DNA of 60,000 nucleotides from Apostichopus japonicus (Eukaryota; Echinodermata; Holothuroidea; Aspidochirotida; Stichopodidae): the NCBI RefSeq assembly GCF_037975245.1, contig NC_092570.1:14585501-14645500 (forward strand), in the 5' to 3' direction. The notes beneath the pieces are model-generated. The model was not told the DNA's origin. It worked only from the letters and a program-made list of their open reading frames with translations, and ran no database searches. The stretch's first letter is position 1; each line of letters begins with the position of its first letter. Made by a program: the position numbers and the translations under genes. Below are positions 27,701 to 52,192 of the stretch, piece after piece.

Positions 27701-27985
27701 GTTTCTCTGTTCATTAATTCAAACTTGACTACGATCATGTCAGCTGTTAAACAATTTCCCGTTTTACCTTCTATCCCCCCCCCTCATTTTATAACAGTAA
27801 CACCCACGCCTCCTACGACCAAACCCAACGCCCACGATTTATCAGAGGAGTCTGTGAGAAGGACGACTACGAGGTACGGTGAGATGACGACAAATTCTTC
27901 CCGTAAAGCCGTGTTCTGGTCTGGTCACCAGCTGTGTATTTCTTGTCTTATCTTGTGGTGTACACTGACCTGGAGATGGAGATGA
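6433..27985 (+). CDS. ANOS1: Anosmin-1 (Kallmann syndrome protein 1), 5'-incomplete gene
   Basis: Seen: thirteen exons that join in one frame: 6433-6489, 13419-13496, 18230-18449, 19872-20065, 20884-21010, 22159-22364, 22795-22933, 24124-24258, 24833-24927, 25495-25666, 26059-26273, 26891-27023 and 27798-27985 (stop TGA 27983-27985). They encode 652 residues after the missing start: an N-terminal Cys-rich segment, a whey-acidic-protein (WAP) four-disulfide core, four fibronectin III domains each split over two exons, and a Ser/Thr-rich tail. Human anosmin-1 has 680 residues with the same order, so about one exon (signal peptide and first cysteines) is missing; I could not find it in 1-6432. 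Known for the family: a secreted, heparan-sulfate-binding matrix protein that modulates FGF signalling and neuronal migration. Odd: no His-rich C-terminus, but a hydrophobic tail. Family assignment is secure; the first visible exon is the least certain. Confidence 0.93.
7679..7737. repeat. (TA)n microsatellite with periodic TAGA interruptions
   Basis: Runs of ta separated by single taga steps, in the first visible anosmin intron. Confidence 0.9.
8912..9244. repeat. Inverted-repeat segment between two (TA)n tracts
   Basis: (TA)n at 8912-8934 and about 9222-9244 flank a unit whose left arm CCTTAGGTCGACAGTT (from 8948) is matched in inverse by AACTGTCGACCTAAGG (to 9208). CTGTCGACCTAAG also recurs in between. 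It resembles a small foldback element, but no target duplication can be read because of the TA tracts. Confidence 0.55.
8990..9036. repeat. Short interstitial telomere-like repeat
   Basis: CTAACCCTAACCC occurs twice, separated by a T run, then degenerates (ctgacccgaccctaacc). It is the C-rich strand of TTAGGG, six or so units. Confidence 0.75.
10101..12387. mobile_element. Nested 2.29 kb inverted-repeat element
   Basis: Left end CAGGGGTTGAAATTTAG and right end TAAATTTCGACCCCTG are inverted copies. Subterminal ACTATTCC...GGAATAGTG motifs occur at both ends. It splits a repeat unit of the outer element. No long ORF. Its interior contains a fragment (about 11841-11935) of the family at 15918-16425. 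The flanking bases give no exact target duplication. Confidence 0.65.
11841..11935. mobile_element. Fragment of the GCATAGGCGTAGGAG element family
   Basis: GCATAGGCGTAGGAGCC, then TTTGATTT, a G run, GGCTGTAACGACTTGCCCG and ATATAACCAAAAT, which is the same order as the reverse complement of the right end of the 15918-16425 element. Only one end is present. Confidence 0.7.
12652..12745. repeat. (TA)n microsatellite with CATA steps
   Basis: About 90 bp of ta dinucleotides with regular acat interruptions, right next to the terminal inverted repeat. Confidence 0.9.
13419..13496 (+). CDS. ANOS1: Anosmin exon V2 (Cys-rich segment)
   Basis: Acceptor tttttcag, donor gtaagc, phase 0/0, 26 codons. Starts CLTPC and ends KPCNSTCE, with four cysteines spaced like the pre-WAP Cys-rich region of anosmin-1. 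Confidence 0.85.
13577..13672. repeat. AT-only low-complexity tract
   Basis: Almost entirely A and T with self-complementary aattaattaatt and tttttaaatt runs; 80 bp downstream of anosmin exon V2. Confidence 0.85.
14205..14690. repeat. Dispersed repeat family B (CCTAGAATTTCACAATTTTAGC)
   Basis: CCCTAGAATTTCACAATTTT and AGCTACT, followed by CTCACTGGCATTTTGC; a further part at 14580-14690 has CCACTGGCATTTACAG and AGTGGCTAAAATTGTA. Matching sequence is inverted at 38490-38820 and short at 45186-45250. It encloses family A copy 2. Confidence 0.6.
14352..14432 (+). repeat. Dispersed repeat family A, copy 2
   Basis: Core CGCTTACCTGTCTCCCCACA, then ACCTTAGCACTCTCGTTCTACCGTGCCTAG. Same words occur at 15230, 18496, 20272, weakly at 1203, and inverted at 48337. 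Confidence 0.8.
15229..15345 (+). repeat. Dispersed repeat family A, copy 3
   Basis: CTCGCTTACCTGTCTCCCCA core and a 3' part AAACACTGTGACCGGACCCCTCC. The second half is shared with the copies at 18.5, 20.3 and 48.3 kb. Confidence 0.75.
15613..15737. repeat. G-rich minisatellite
   Basis: Units of about 20 bp (gggagaggaaggtgggaggg) repeated five to six times, with many runs of three to seven G; G-quadruplex potential on the plus strand. Confidence 0.9.
15918..16425. mobile_element. 508-bp MITE-like element with exact 8-bp target duplication
   Basis: Terminal inverted repeats CATAGGCGTAGGAG / CTCCTACGCCTATG. The flanks CTAAATAG at 15910-15917 and 16426-16433 are identical, which fits an 8-bp duplication of the hAT type. 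Inside are a direct repeat (GTGAAAATTCGGGCAATATG... twice, near 15956 and 16042) and a long near-perfect hairpin (16202-16370). No coding capacity. Confidence 0.88.
16202..16370. repeat. Long internal hairpin of the 15.9 kb element
   Basis: Left arm ATATAACCAAAATTTTTC...CGCGTTCAACATCTTA...TAGGCATTCA and right arm TGAATGCCTA...TAAGATGTTGAACGCG...GAAAAATTTTGGTTATAT pair over most of about 75 bases per arm. Confidence 0.88.
16818..16915. repeat. Short tandem repeat (GACTGTACCA / GCATGTACCA)
   Basis: GCATGTACCAGACT and GACTGTACCA units repeated about eight times with slippage. Confidence 0.85.
18230..18449 (+). CDS. ANOS1: Anosmin exon V3 (WAP domain)
   Basis: Acceptor ccttcacag, donor gtaaga, phase 0 in and 1 out. 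Encodes two further pre-WAP cysteines (ACLSSC) and then the eight-cysteine WAP core, with the diagnostic [11 protein letters not shown] at its end. This domain identifies the gene as anosmin rather than another fibronectin III protein. Confidence 0.95.
18496..18610 (+). repeat. Dispersed repeat family A, copy 4
   Basis: ACCTGTCTCCTCACAACCTT and TTCTACCGTGCCTAG, then TTAACCTTTTAATACTGTGC and ACCCTCC. Starts 46 bp after anosmin exon V3. Confidence 0.8.
19872..20065 (+). CDS. ANOS1: Anosmin exon V4 (FN3 domain 1, first half)
   Basis: Acceptor gatgtccag, donor gtgagt, phase 1 in and 0 out. Contains the B-strand Trp (VRIRWLP) and the strand VILYVVQGR, close to the first FN3 domain of vertebrate anosmin (the region used for FGFR1 interaction). 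Confidence 0.93.
20170..20225. repeat. 15-bp tandem repeat (GGTGTTGCATATGGT)
   Basis: Four imperfect copies of GTGTTGCATATGGT between anosmin exons V4 and V5. Confidence 0.85.
20270..20388 (+). repeat. Dispersed repeat family A, copy 5
   Basis: TCGCTTACATGTCTCCTCAC and ACCTTAGCACCAC, then GGTAACCTTTTGACACTGTG and GACCGACTCCTCCGGTCA. Confidence 0.8.
20884..21010 (+). CDS. ANOS1: Anosmin exon V5 (FN3 domain 1, second half)
   Basis: Acceptor cctttcag, donor gtaagt, phase 0 in and 1 out. Contains the F-strand tyrosine motif [17 protein letters not shown], a very close match in position and wording to the same FN3 strand in vertebrate anosmin. Confidence 0.95.
21712..21806. repeat. Tandem repeat (GCRTTGAACAGCCTGC)
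   Basis: Five to six copies of a 16-29 bp unit built on TTGAACAGCCTGCA, in the intron before exon V6. Confidence 0.85.
22159..22364 (+). CDS. ANOS1: Anosmin exon V6 (FN3 domain 2, first half)
   Basis: Acceptor tcacgcag, donor gtaagt, phase 1 in and 0 out. Begins with the Pro-rich linker [10 protein letters not shown], then [20 protein letters not shown] and FWSK, the FN3 B-C strands. Confidence 0.94.
22795..22933 (+). CDS. ANOS1: Anosmin exon V7 (FN3 domain 2, second half)
   Basis: Acceptor tttgacag, donor gtaagt, phase 0 in and 1 out. Contains [19 protein letters not shown], the E-F loop and F strand. The following intron carries the 74-79 bp minisatellite. Confidence 0.94.
22950..23635. 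repeat. ANOS1: 74-79 bp minisatellite, ~9 copies, in an anosmin intron
   Basis: Units start at 22950, 23029, 23107, 23185, 23259, 23337, 23413, 23487 and 23565 with CAGTTATTTACTTAGAGAGC, followed by CTCAGGGCTCTATGGTGGTA and TTGCAGTCTGCAT. The array starts 17 bases after the exon V7 donor. Confidence 0.95.
24124..24258 (+). CDS. ANOS1: Anosmin exon V8 (linker between FN3-2 and FN3-3)
   Basis: Acceptor ctttacag, donor gtaggg, phase 1/1, 45 codons' worth of sequence. Polar and charged with no domain of its own. Vertebrate anosmin has a variable basic linker of similar length here. Confidence 0.85.
24833..24927 (+). CDS. ANOS1: Anosmin exon V9 (FN3 domain 3, first half)
   Basis: Acceptor tagtttcag, donor gtgagc, phase 1 in and 0 out. 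[12 protein letters not shown] supplies the conserved B-C Trp. An earlier AG (ccttag) six bases upstream breaks the phase, so the downstream AG is used. Confidence 0.88.
25495..25666 (+). CDS. ANOS1: Anosmin exon V10 (FN3 domain 3, second half)
   Basis: Acceptor gttccacag, donor gttggt, phase 0 in and 1 out. Encodes [20 protein letters not shown], the F strand and a Cys-containing tail. The donor is weaker than the others in the gene but keeps the phase. Confidence 0.88.
26059..26273 (+). CDS. ANOS1: Anosmin exon V11 (FN3 domain 4, first half)
   Basis: Acceptor ctctacag, donor gtaagt, phase 1 in and 0 out. DLPSAPQNV is the usual FN3 A-strand Pro lead-in, followed by [20 protein letters not shown] and VWTEYR. 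Confidence 0.94.
26891..27023 (+). CDS. ANOS1: Anosmin exon V12 (FN3 domain 4, second half)
   Basis: Acceptor tcatgtag, donor gtaagt, phase 0 in and 1 out. Contains [20 protein letters not shown], a canonical FN3 F-strand and turn. Its donor is the first copy of a tandem repeat that duplicates the splice site downstream. Confidence 0.94.
27018..27330. repeat. ANOS1: ~91-bp tandem repeat that includes the exon V12 splice donor
   Basis: Three and a half units of CCAAGTAAGTTTGCTCAAAT ... GGGATTCCCAGTAGGTTAAC. Unit starts at about 27020, 27112, 27203 and 27296. The first unit's GTAAGT is the real donor; the later units at 27115 and 27299 keep CCAAGTAAGT, and the unit at 27203 reads TTAAGTCAGT. 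Confidence 0.92.
27798..27985 (+). CDS. ANOS1: Anosmin exon V13 (C-terminal tail and stop)
   Basis: Acceptor tataacag, phase 1 in, stop TGA 27983-27985. Encodes a Thr/Pro/Ser-rich stretch, then small polar residues (TTNSSRK) and a final hydrophobic run of about 20 residues, [20 protein letters not shown], ending in WRWR. This looks like a GPI-attachment signal or a terminal membrane segment. Vertebrate anosmin ends in a His-rich tail, which is absent here. The exon assignment rests on phase and on position. Confidence 0.8.
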
Positions 27986-30900
27986 AACCCCGTTCTCTTT
28001 TGTACTCTCTCGGAGGAGAGTAGATGCACGATACAGGGCAGGGAGTTCATCATGAGAGGATGGTGAAGAGGCGAAGAAGGAAGTGTCGTATCTTGGGATG
28101 TCAATATGACCCTTAGTTTGAGTTTTGCAGCTGTTGCCAAGGAAACCAGTACAGATTGTGTCCGTTTGACCGTCGGGGGTCTTGTAAAAAAAAGAAGGAA
28201 AAAAAAAGGAACCCTCCCGGATTCATAATTGTCGGACACTTTCTTCCAAGTTTTCCTCTTCAAAATCTCAGCTTCAAAAGCTGAGGTAGGAAGTAAAGAT
28301 TTTCTTCTTCATTGTTGTTGTTGTTGTTATGTTAAGGGAGGAGAAGAGACAGGGGGTAGCACTTTCTGTGACAGTGACATGTGACAATCATTGTGACTGT
28401 TATCCATGTTGGTGTCCGACCTAGTGTTATGTTGTCAACTGTGTGAGCCTATGTTGGTGTTGTATCCTATCTGTCACAGTCTGTCACAGGTCATATCCTG
28501 GCTGTCTAGCCAGTTGCATTCGTGTGTGACAAAACATGTAGATGTTTGCAGCTGGATGTGATGGCCTGCAATGTTTAATAGTCATCTGTTGCAGCCTACG
28601 TATTTGTCTACGAAAGTCCTATGTCACAGTCTGTCGAGTTCATCGTCTGTGACATCTTTGGCTCAGTGACCATCTTCTGTATTATATATGGTGGACTGGG
28701 TTTGATCGTGACCTCTGAACCACCTGTCACGCTACATCCTGTCTGTCACATGCTGTCAAAGCGGTCATTTGAATGCCTCGCCAAAAAGTCACAACTTTCT
28801 AATAACATATAAGAAAAACAAAAAAGGAATCAAGAAAGTCTTGCAGTTTGCTGGCAAAGTTTCCCTCTGTGTAAATCTTTTGAAATCAGGATTCATCCTT
28901 ATCATTTACTACTTTGATCACATTGGTATATTATGTAAAGAGCACTCTGCACCAAGGAATGAGATGACAATGGCCACCGGCGGCTCCAGCCAGTTTTCAC
29001 CTTTTCTACACATTTCTCGATTAGCTTTTAAGCTAGGGTTTTTATCTTTTAGTCAACTCGGTTATTCGCTATCAGTTTCTTCTTTTTTTTTCTCTTCATC
29101 TTAAACGGTGGATGGTTTACATGGGGTTTCTTGTAAGTGGTCGTTTTCTTGGTTAATATGTAAATCAGTTGTTCGGAAATAAGGAGGTTGTTTGTATGTT
29201 CCCTTTCGGAGTGCAGGCTCTTTGCTAACAAGGCTTTCGATAGCTTGACGTGTCAGTCAAGGGCTGAACTGACCAATACATCAGTTGTGTCATCATATAT
29301 CATTAAGTGTATAGAGTTATGGTATACCACCCCATGGTAGGGTGCAACATAGGTTGTACATTGAACCAATGGTGTTGTCGTGTACAGCTAGTGGTATAGT
29401 AGTTTTTTTTGGGTATAGTGCTCTCACTGGTGGTACAGTGTACCAATAGCGATGAAGTGTACAGCTAGTATCCCATTATGGGGTATAGTGCCACATTACG
29501 GGTGTAGTGTGCCATTAATGGTGTCATGCTGTATTATGGGCAGTGCTTCCTTAACGGTATAACACCCCACAATGGGGATATACTTCCCACTTAGCGGTGT
29601 AAGGCTGCATTTGATTTCCAGTGCACCACAAGTGGTATAGCATAACGTTATCACATTTCGACGGTGACACTGTTGTTCTGGTCTTATTTACAATATTATT
29701 ATTATGATTATTCTAGTCATGGGCTTATTTTATCATTAAGAGCTAACTTTTTTCTACAAAACCTTAAAATTTTGATATGTGGAGGCAAATTACAAACCAC
29801 ACAGAATGGACGGAAAACTTGATAAATTTGACATAAATCGTACTAATAAAATACCTTTAAACACACACCCAAAAAGAATAAGACAACATACCCTTCAATT
29901 GGCCTGCATAGTAAGTCATGCGGAGTTCAAGGTTCTGTCTAAAGTCATCCGTTTAACTTATTTGAGATACTAATTATGACATCCGACTCGTTAGAAAAGG
30001 TCTGTAACGAACCATTAATAACACCCATCTCTTAATTAATCAGTCTTGACTTCCTTCCTTTCGTACTTCTACCTGTCTTCCTGGGATTTTTGTTTTTATT
30101 TCTTTTATTAAAAAAAAAAATATGAAATATAGTATAATTTATTTTTCATTTGTTTTTGTACAAATGATGTACAGTGTGTAAATAACGCCTGGCTTTTGTC
30201 AAGTCCTATTATGTAAAGAGTCTTAACAGAAAAGTATTTAATCTTCGTTTTGTTTGAAAAGCTAGTAGGCTTTTAAGCGGCTGACACCATCACTGTCAGG
30301 TTAAGTGTTTTTTTTAGTGTGCACGGAAAGAGGTAACATTAAGGTTATTCAACAATTGCTGCATTTTTTGTCATATTTTAATTTTTTTTCCTTTCCTGTT
30401 TTCTGTTTAATACTGCACATATTTTGGTTTGGACAGGTCCATTGGGACCTAACTCGTGTATGACATGATTTTTTTTTTAATGTCAACCTTACATTGTTTG
30501 CACAGGTTATGTACAAGATTATGCAGTATAGTATTTCATTTGCCTTAGAAATCTAAGAATACCAAAAAAATGAACATTAGGATGGGGGGGGGGAAGAGAA
30601 GAAAAAAATACTTTGTGAAGAAAGTGACGAGGAAATGTTTTCCCTTATAAGTAAAGAAATATGTTTGCATTTACGTCTCAATCATGTAAAAAAAACCAAA
30701 AGGCTTCAGCTATAAAAAAAAAAAATTCATGCTATATTTTGTAATCTGTCAAGAAAAGAGTTGGTTAGGATTATTATCTCAGGAAAACTGATATTAATTC
30801 AATCATGACAGTAGAGTCTGGGTTACTACCTACAGTGTATAAAGAATGGTGCTAGAGGCTGACTTTGTGATACTATACCTGACATTAAACAGTACATGTC

Positions 30901-33900
30901 CTCACATACTGCAGGGATGCATAGAGCGAGTGACATCGGTATTCTAATGGTGCTTTGTTCAGGCTGACGAAATTAATGGCTACAAGCTTGAGAATCATAC
31001 CATGCCAAGTGCCATTTTTTTTTTCTTTTGTTTCTTCATGGTTTTATGTAATAATGTGATTTGATTGATGGACTGGGAATTGGTTGTGGAGGGGGGGGGG
31101 GGTTGGAGGGTGGGATACAAAGGGTTAGTGTTGGGTGGTCAATTTATATTACCAGTGTACCATAGGGACTTACATTGATGTATTGTAAAATTCTAGGTCC
31201 ACATTATATGAAGGTGGTATTCTATGCAACATATCATAAATGCACTGCCATTACGCCATGATAAAAGTCGTGTGGCCTTGGATCAATTTCCATCTTTCTG
31301 GCATAAATTGAGAGAAGTGTTCTGAACTTCTAAGATTCAATTGTATTAATATCAATAAAATTCAGTTACCATAGAATCTCATGTTTGGTACAATTCAATT
31401 TTTTTTTAAATGTCCAAATTCTTGGCATTAAACTGTGTGAGTGATTGCTTCTTTTGCATTGTCACAACTATGCAGTACTTGTAATATCTGCTTAAAGCGA
31501 GATCATTACAGAACACAGGGTCGCAGTTACAATTCTTGGTATTAAAGTATTCAAAGTTTTTTTTTATAGAAATTGCTAGAAACCAAGGCCCAACTATATG
31601 TCTATGGGTGACTGACAGGGTATAACCAGGGTACATAAAATTAAAGTGAAGACGCCCCCTTTTTTTTTTTAAGTCCGGTAACTTTCTGTTGAGAAAGTGT
31701 CGTGTGACACTTCCGAAAAGGTGAATGAAAAAGTATTATTTGTAAAATAGAACGTTTGACAATATCACCGTAAAAGACAGAGAAATATATGTGCACTTTG
31801 CATTGAATTCTTTTGTTCATCTCCTTTCTCCTACTCTCCTTTTGTAGTATTGAGGCTACAGTATTCTAACACGCCTCCAAGGACCCCTGCGTAAAGAAGG
31901 TTGGGTGAGGGGGAGGATAGGAGAGGTTGCAAAAGAATATTACTATTGAAGTGCGTGAACACCATATCACCTGAACAAGCTTAGGCTCTTCTCTGCACTA
32001 CCCCCTCCCCTCCCCTCCGACCCAGTCCCAACCCCATCAGCTCCCTGCCAGACTTGCAATTACTCATACCATATCTTGGGATTTGATCAATATATTTTGA
32101 TCGATACACAAAATTGAAGTCTGCAAAGCCAGAAGGGTATTATCAAAGAAAATAGCAGAAAATTGACAGAGATTGAATATTCAAGAACAGTCGCCTATTC
32201 TCTCTCAACAATTTATTTAAAATGCTCGTTTTCTCTTCAAAAAGTCAAAACCAAACACAAGCATGGTACAATGCAATCATACTTGTGAGCGTGCATGTCG
32301 TCAGCATTTGCTACACCAGACTAAAAGTAGTGTACTAATTGTCATAAATAATGTAGTTTTAATTAAGGAAGGCAGAAATCAAGTCATATTATTAATACAG
32401 CAAAAATGAATGGTCCGACAACGAAGGGGACGAGATTTCTGGTGGCTTTGACGAACAAACAAAAAAACAGGAATGGCAACTCATTCCTCTGGGTATTTTA
32501 ATGAAGTCAAAGAAAATAGCACGAATCAAAAAACCCGATCAGATGCAAAGTTATAAGCTGCTGTCACCACTGAGAGGCACAGTGTCCGAAACTACGTACC
32601 CTGCTGTACCTAGTTCTTAAAACGAGAAGTTATAAAAGGATATTCATCTCATATTGGCTGTTACAATATAAAGTTCATTATTCCATCGTTTTACGACCAT
32701 CATCTGTATCCAGCTTGCAGCATTTAACAAACATGGTCTTTGATTGGTCCTGTACATAGGTACCAATAGATATATATACACGCATAAACGTACATACATA
32801 ATGTTGATACACTTCTTAAAGTTCGTGCATAGCATAAACGTACCCATATCCAACCGATGGTACAACCATATAGTAATCATACAACCATACAACTAGTATG
32901 AATAACCAGATCCTTGGAGAGGTTGATTATATCAACAGATACTGCTCAATGGAGCTATACTTTGTATGACCCAACCATAACCATATAATTTTTAACTATA
33001 CAACCATACAGTCATCTTACAACCTTGCATGAATAACCACGTTCCTTCCATGGTTTGCTATACATATCTGCAGATTGTTTTTCGATGGTGCTTGCACTTT
33101 GAAGGATCGGGCGATATGATCAAATTAGTTTGCTATACATTTGCACTTTTTTGTTTTGTATGGCACAAGGGTTTGTTACAGCCCAATCATATTCTCTGAT
33201 TACCATAGGTAGCTTCCACCACTATATATACAAACAGCTCACAAGTTTCAACCAGTCTTTTAACTGGTATGTTAAAATGTGTCCATAGATGGGTTTCCAA
33301 AATGGAGCTATAGAGAAGACGTTATTGATAACCTGACAGGCATCTTACGTCCTTTCACGTTATCAAAATCAAGATCGGTGCTTATAATAACCACGCTCTT
33401 CAAGCGCAAAGTGGTTACAATTGAATAACGTTCTTCAATGTGATGTCGTCGGCTAAACAGAGACAGCAACCCATACATCAGCCTTGCATTGATTACAACT
33501 CACAGTAATAGACAACTTAATTTGTTTTCAAGACATGACAAAAAAAGCCCAGATGCTGGTCATTTCATCAACCAACATGTGGTGCCACTCCACCAACAGG
33601 AGGTGGTACCTTCGAGAGTCGATGAGTTTTTTTTCTTTCTGTTTTTAGAACAAAAGTAACAGTTCATGATCAGGAACAGTATTAGTATATTGTAGTAACA
33701 ATATTTGGAAACGGCAATTCTATCCATGACAATTAAACATAGCGATGAATAAAGAAAAAAAAATACTCAATTTATCAGTGAAGAGGCATTAAACTTGATC
33801 AAGTCTCCTCTTACATATGAAGACATATCAATTCAAAAAATCTTCCAGGACAAATTGTTAATTTTTTTGTGAGCTGTTTTGGGAAGTTGATTTCTCCATC

Positions 33901-35823
33901 CCTTGTCACTGAAGATGGTCTCTTCTACGAGATGGAGAAGCAGGCAAGGTATGAGGGTTGGTACATCTCTGTCACATAGCCAACCAGCCTGTTACTCCTA
34001 TAATTTCTGTCCCTGTCGGAGGGCTACCATCATTGAAGATAACCACAGAGTGATACCACATATCTACCATCTAGTGGTAACCAGTTTTAGCACATAGTGG
34101 TAACAAACCCAAACATTGGTAATCAACAGTTACCCTACTTAGTACTGCTCTTGCACTAATTGCAGTATTAAAAGAGCATTGTTTCAAATGTATTGTCAAT
34201 GTACAATTAACTCATGGCTTTCATGTTTGTCTTAATAAACAGAGGCAGCAGGGGGTAGGAGTTGGCCATAACGGCTGTATCAGAATTACTTTGTCGGGAG
34301 AATTAAATAATACCAAAATGTCGTAAACCTTCAGAAATTTGCTGAAAGGATTCAAGGATTAATAATCACTAGAGGATATTAAGAGACATCAGTTCTTGCT
34401 ATTATTTCCCTTGGTGAAAATTGGGCAAATCCCTTTACGGTCAACAAAAATGAGGGCAGTAAAGCCATGAATACATCAGAAATATACGTCAAGTTTAGCT
34501 GAGATAAAGTAATGATACTTTTTCGTTGATGAGTGTGTATATGGCACTAGTTGTATGCCGACTGCACAGTACATCACGAACGACAGTAAAAGTTCAGTTA
34601 TCGGCGATCGGTACTCGATAGCAGACCCTACAAATCTGCTGGACAGTGAAATAGTGATCACTCATTGCCACATATAACTGTTAATCACAGAGAGAAGAAA
34701 ATTGTCAACCTCCGGGAAAGTTTTTTTTTTTTAAAAGCTTATTATATTGGGAGGCTCAATTTTGTAGGCATTGTATATGTCATTTCAGTAGGTGCCCTTA
34801 TGGTAACTGGTTAAGGATGCACATCATTTTATTGTTTGCATTGCCTTGCATCCATTAATGAACACATCACAAGGTGTTATCAATACACAGAGACCATTTT
34901 ACAGTAGTAACCTTCTGTGCAGAAAAAAGTTTAAAGTTAATTTATATAGATGGCACAATTCACAAATAAGAGGCATTTGTGATGGCTCTATTTATGAATG
35001 TTCACTTTGCTAACTCTCTGCAAATTTCCATAGTATGTTCTCTTCCAAATGCCACTTTCTTTTAGAAACCAATAGAGGCTGAGGTCTCGTTGAACTTAAC
35101 AATTTCTTTATTACTTTTTTTACTCCAAGTCATGAAAACTAGACAACAAGTTTGACTTGAGACAGACAGACAGACCTTACATGTGATTTACAAATTTGAC
35201 CTTCCTAGCAGTTATTTTAGCCATGTAACTATGGCAACCGTCTAACACCAATGTAGAGAACTAAACTGTGTGCAATTTTCGTATTAGGGTTTTCTGGCAG
35301 CCAACAACAGTCAATGCCTAACACTGGATTCGTGTTGAGTACATACCATTTTTTTTTGTTCAGGTGCGGCTTTACATCACATAAACACCAGTCGTATTTA
35401 ACAGCAATGATAACTAAGTGCTTGGCAATTGCGAGTTTGCTGCCAAGCAAAATGGTAGCTAAAATTGAATCTTAAACAGAGAGATGCCACTAGAAATCTT
35501 TCTAGCTATCATTTATATTTTTGAAGTACCTGATCCAATTCAAAGTTTGCTTTAATAATCAGAAATGAATAATTCCATCCTTCCTTAATTTTTTTCTTCT
35601 TTTTTCCTGCTTCTTATTCTTCATTTTTTTTGGGCTTTATATATTTCTTTAAAGTAAAAGTTTATGATCAAATGATCTCTTCAAAATAACATGCAAAATT
35701 GAGAAGACATCTTCAAGCTAAAAATGACTAGATGCCAGCTCAAATCTTGTTTACAGGCACTCCGAGCTCCAGGGACAAAAACAAGCGTGCGGTGAAACCA
35801 CCAGGGTAGTAAAGCAGTCGACA
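27986..35823. other. Tail-to-tail intergenic region with both 3' UTRs
   Basis: No ORF with recognisable protein character and no exon pairs in phase. Contains degenerate CTGTCACAGTCTGTC-type repeats (28330-28760), GGTATAGTG-type repeats (29300-29650), A/T/G homopolymers and many AATAAA or TTTATT words, so polyadenylation sites cannot be chosen from sequence alone. Confidence 0.6.
29300..29650. repeat. Degenerate GGTATAGTGYACCA-type tandem repeat
   Basis: Loosely repeated words (ggtatagtg, ggtgtagtg, gtgccatta, gtgcaccac) every 25-35 bases, likely an old minisatellite downstream of the anosmin stop. Confidence 0.6.

Positions 35824-52192
<16,369 letters not shown>

Noticed and set aside
28330-35800. 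Many 60-80 residue ORFs in the intergenic region
   Set aside because: None shows protein-like composition, domain motifs, or exon partners in phase; the density is as expected by chance in AT-rich DNA.
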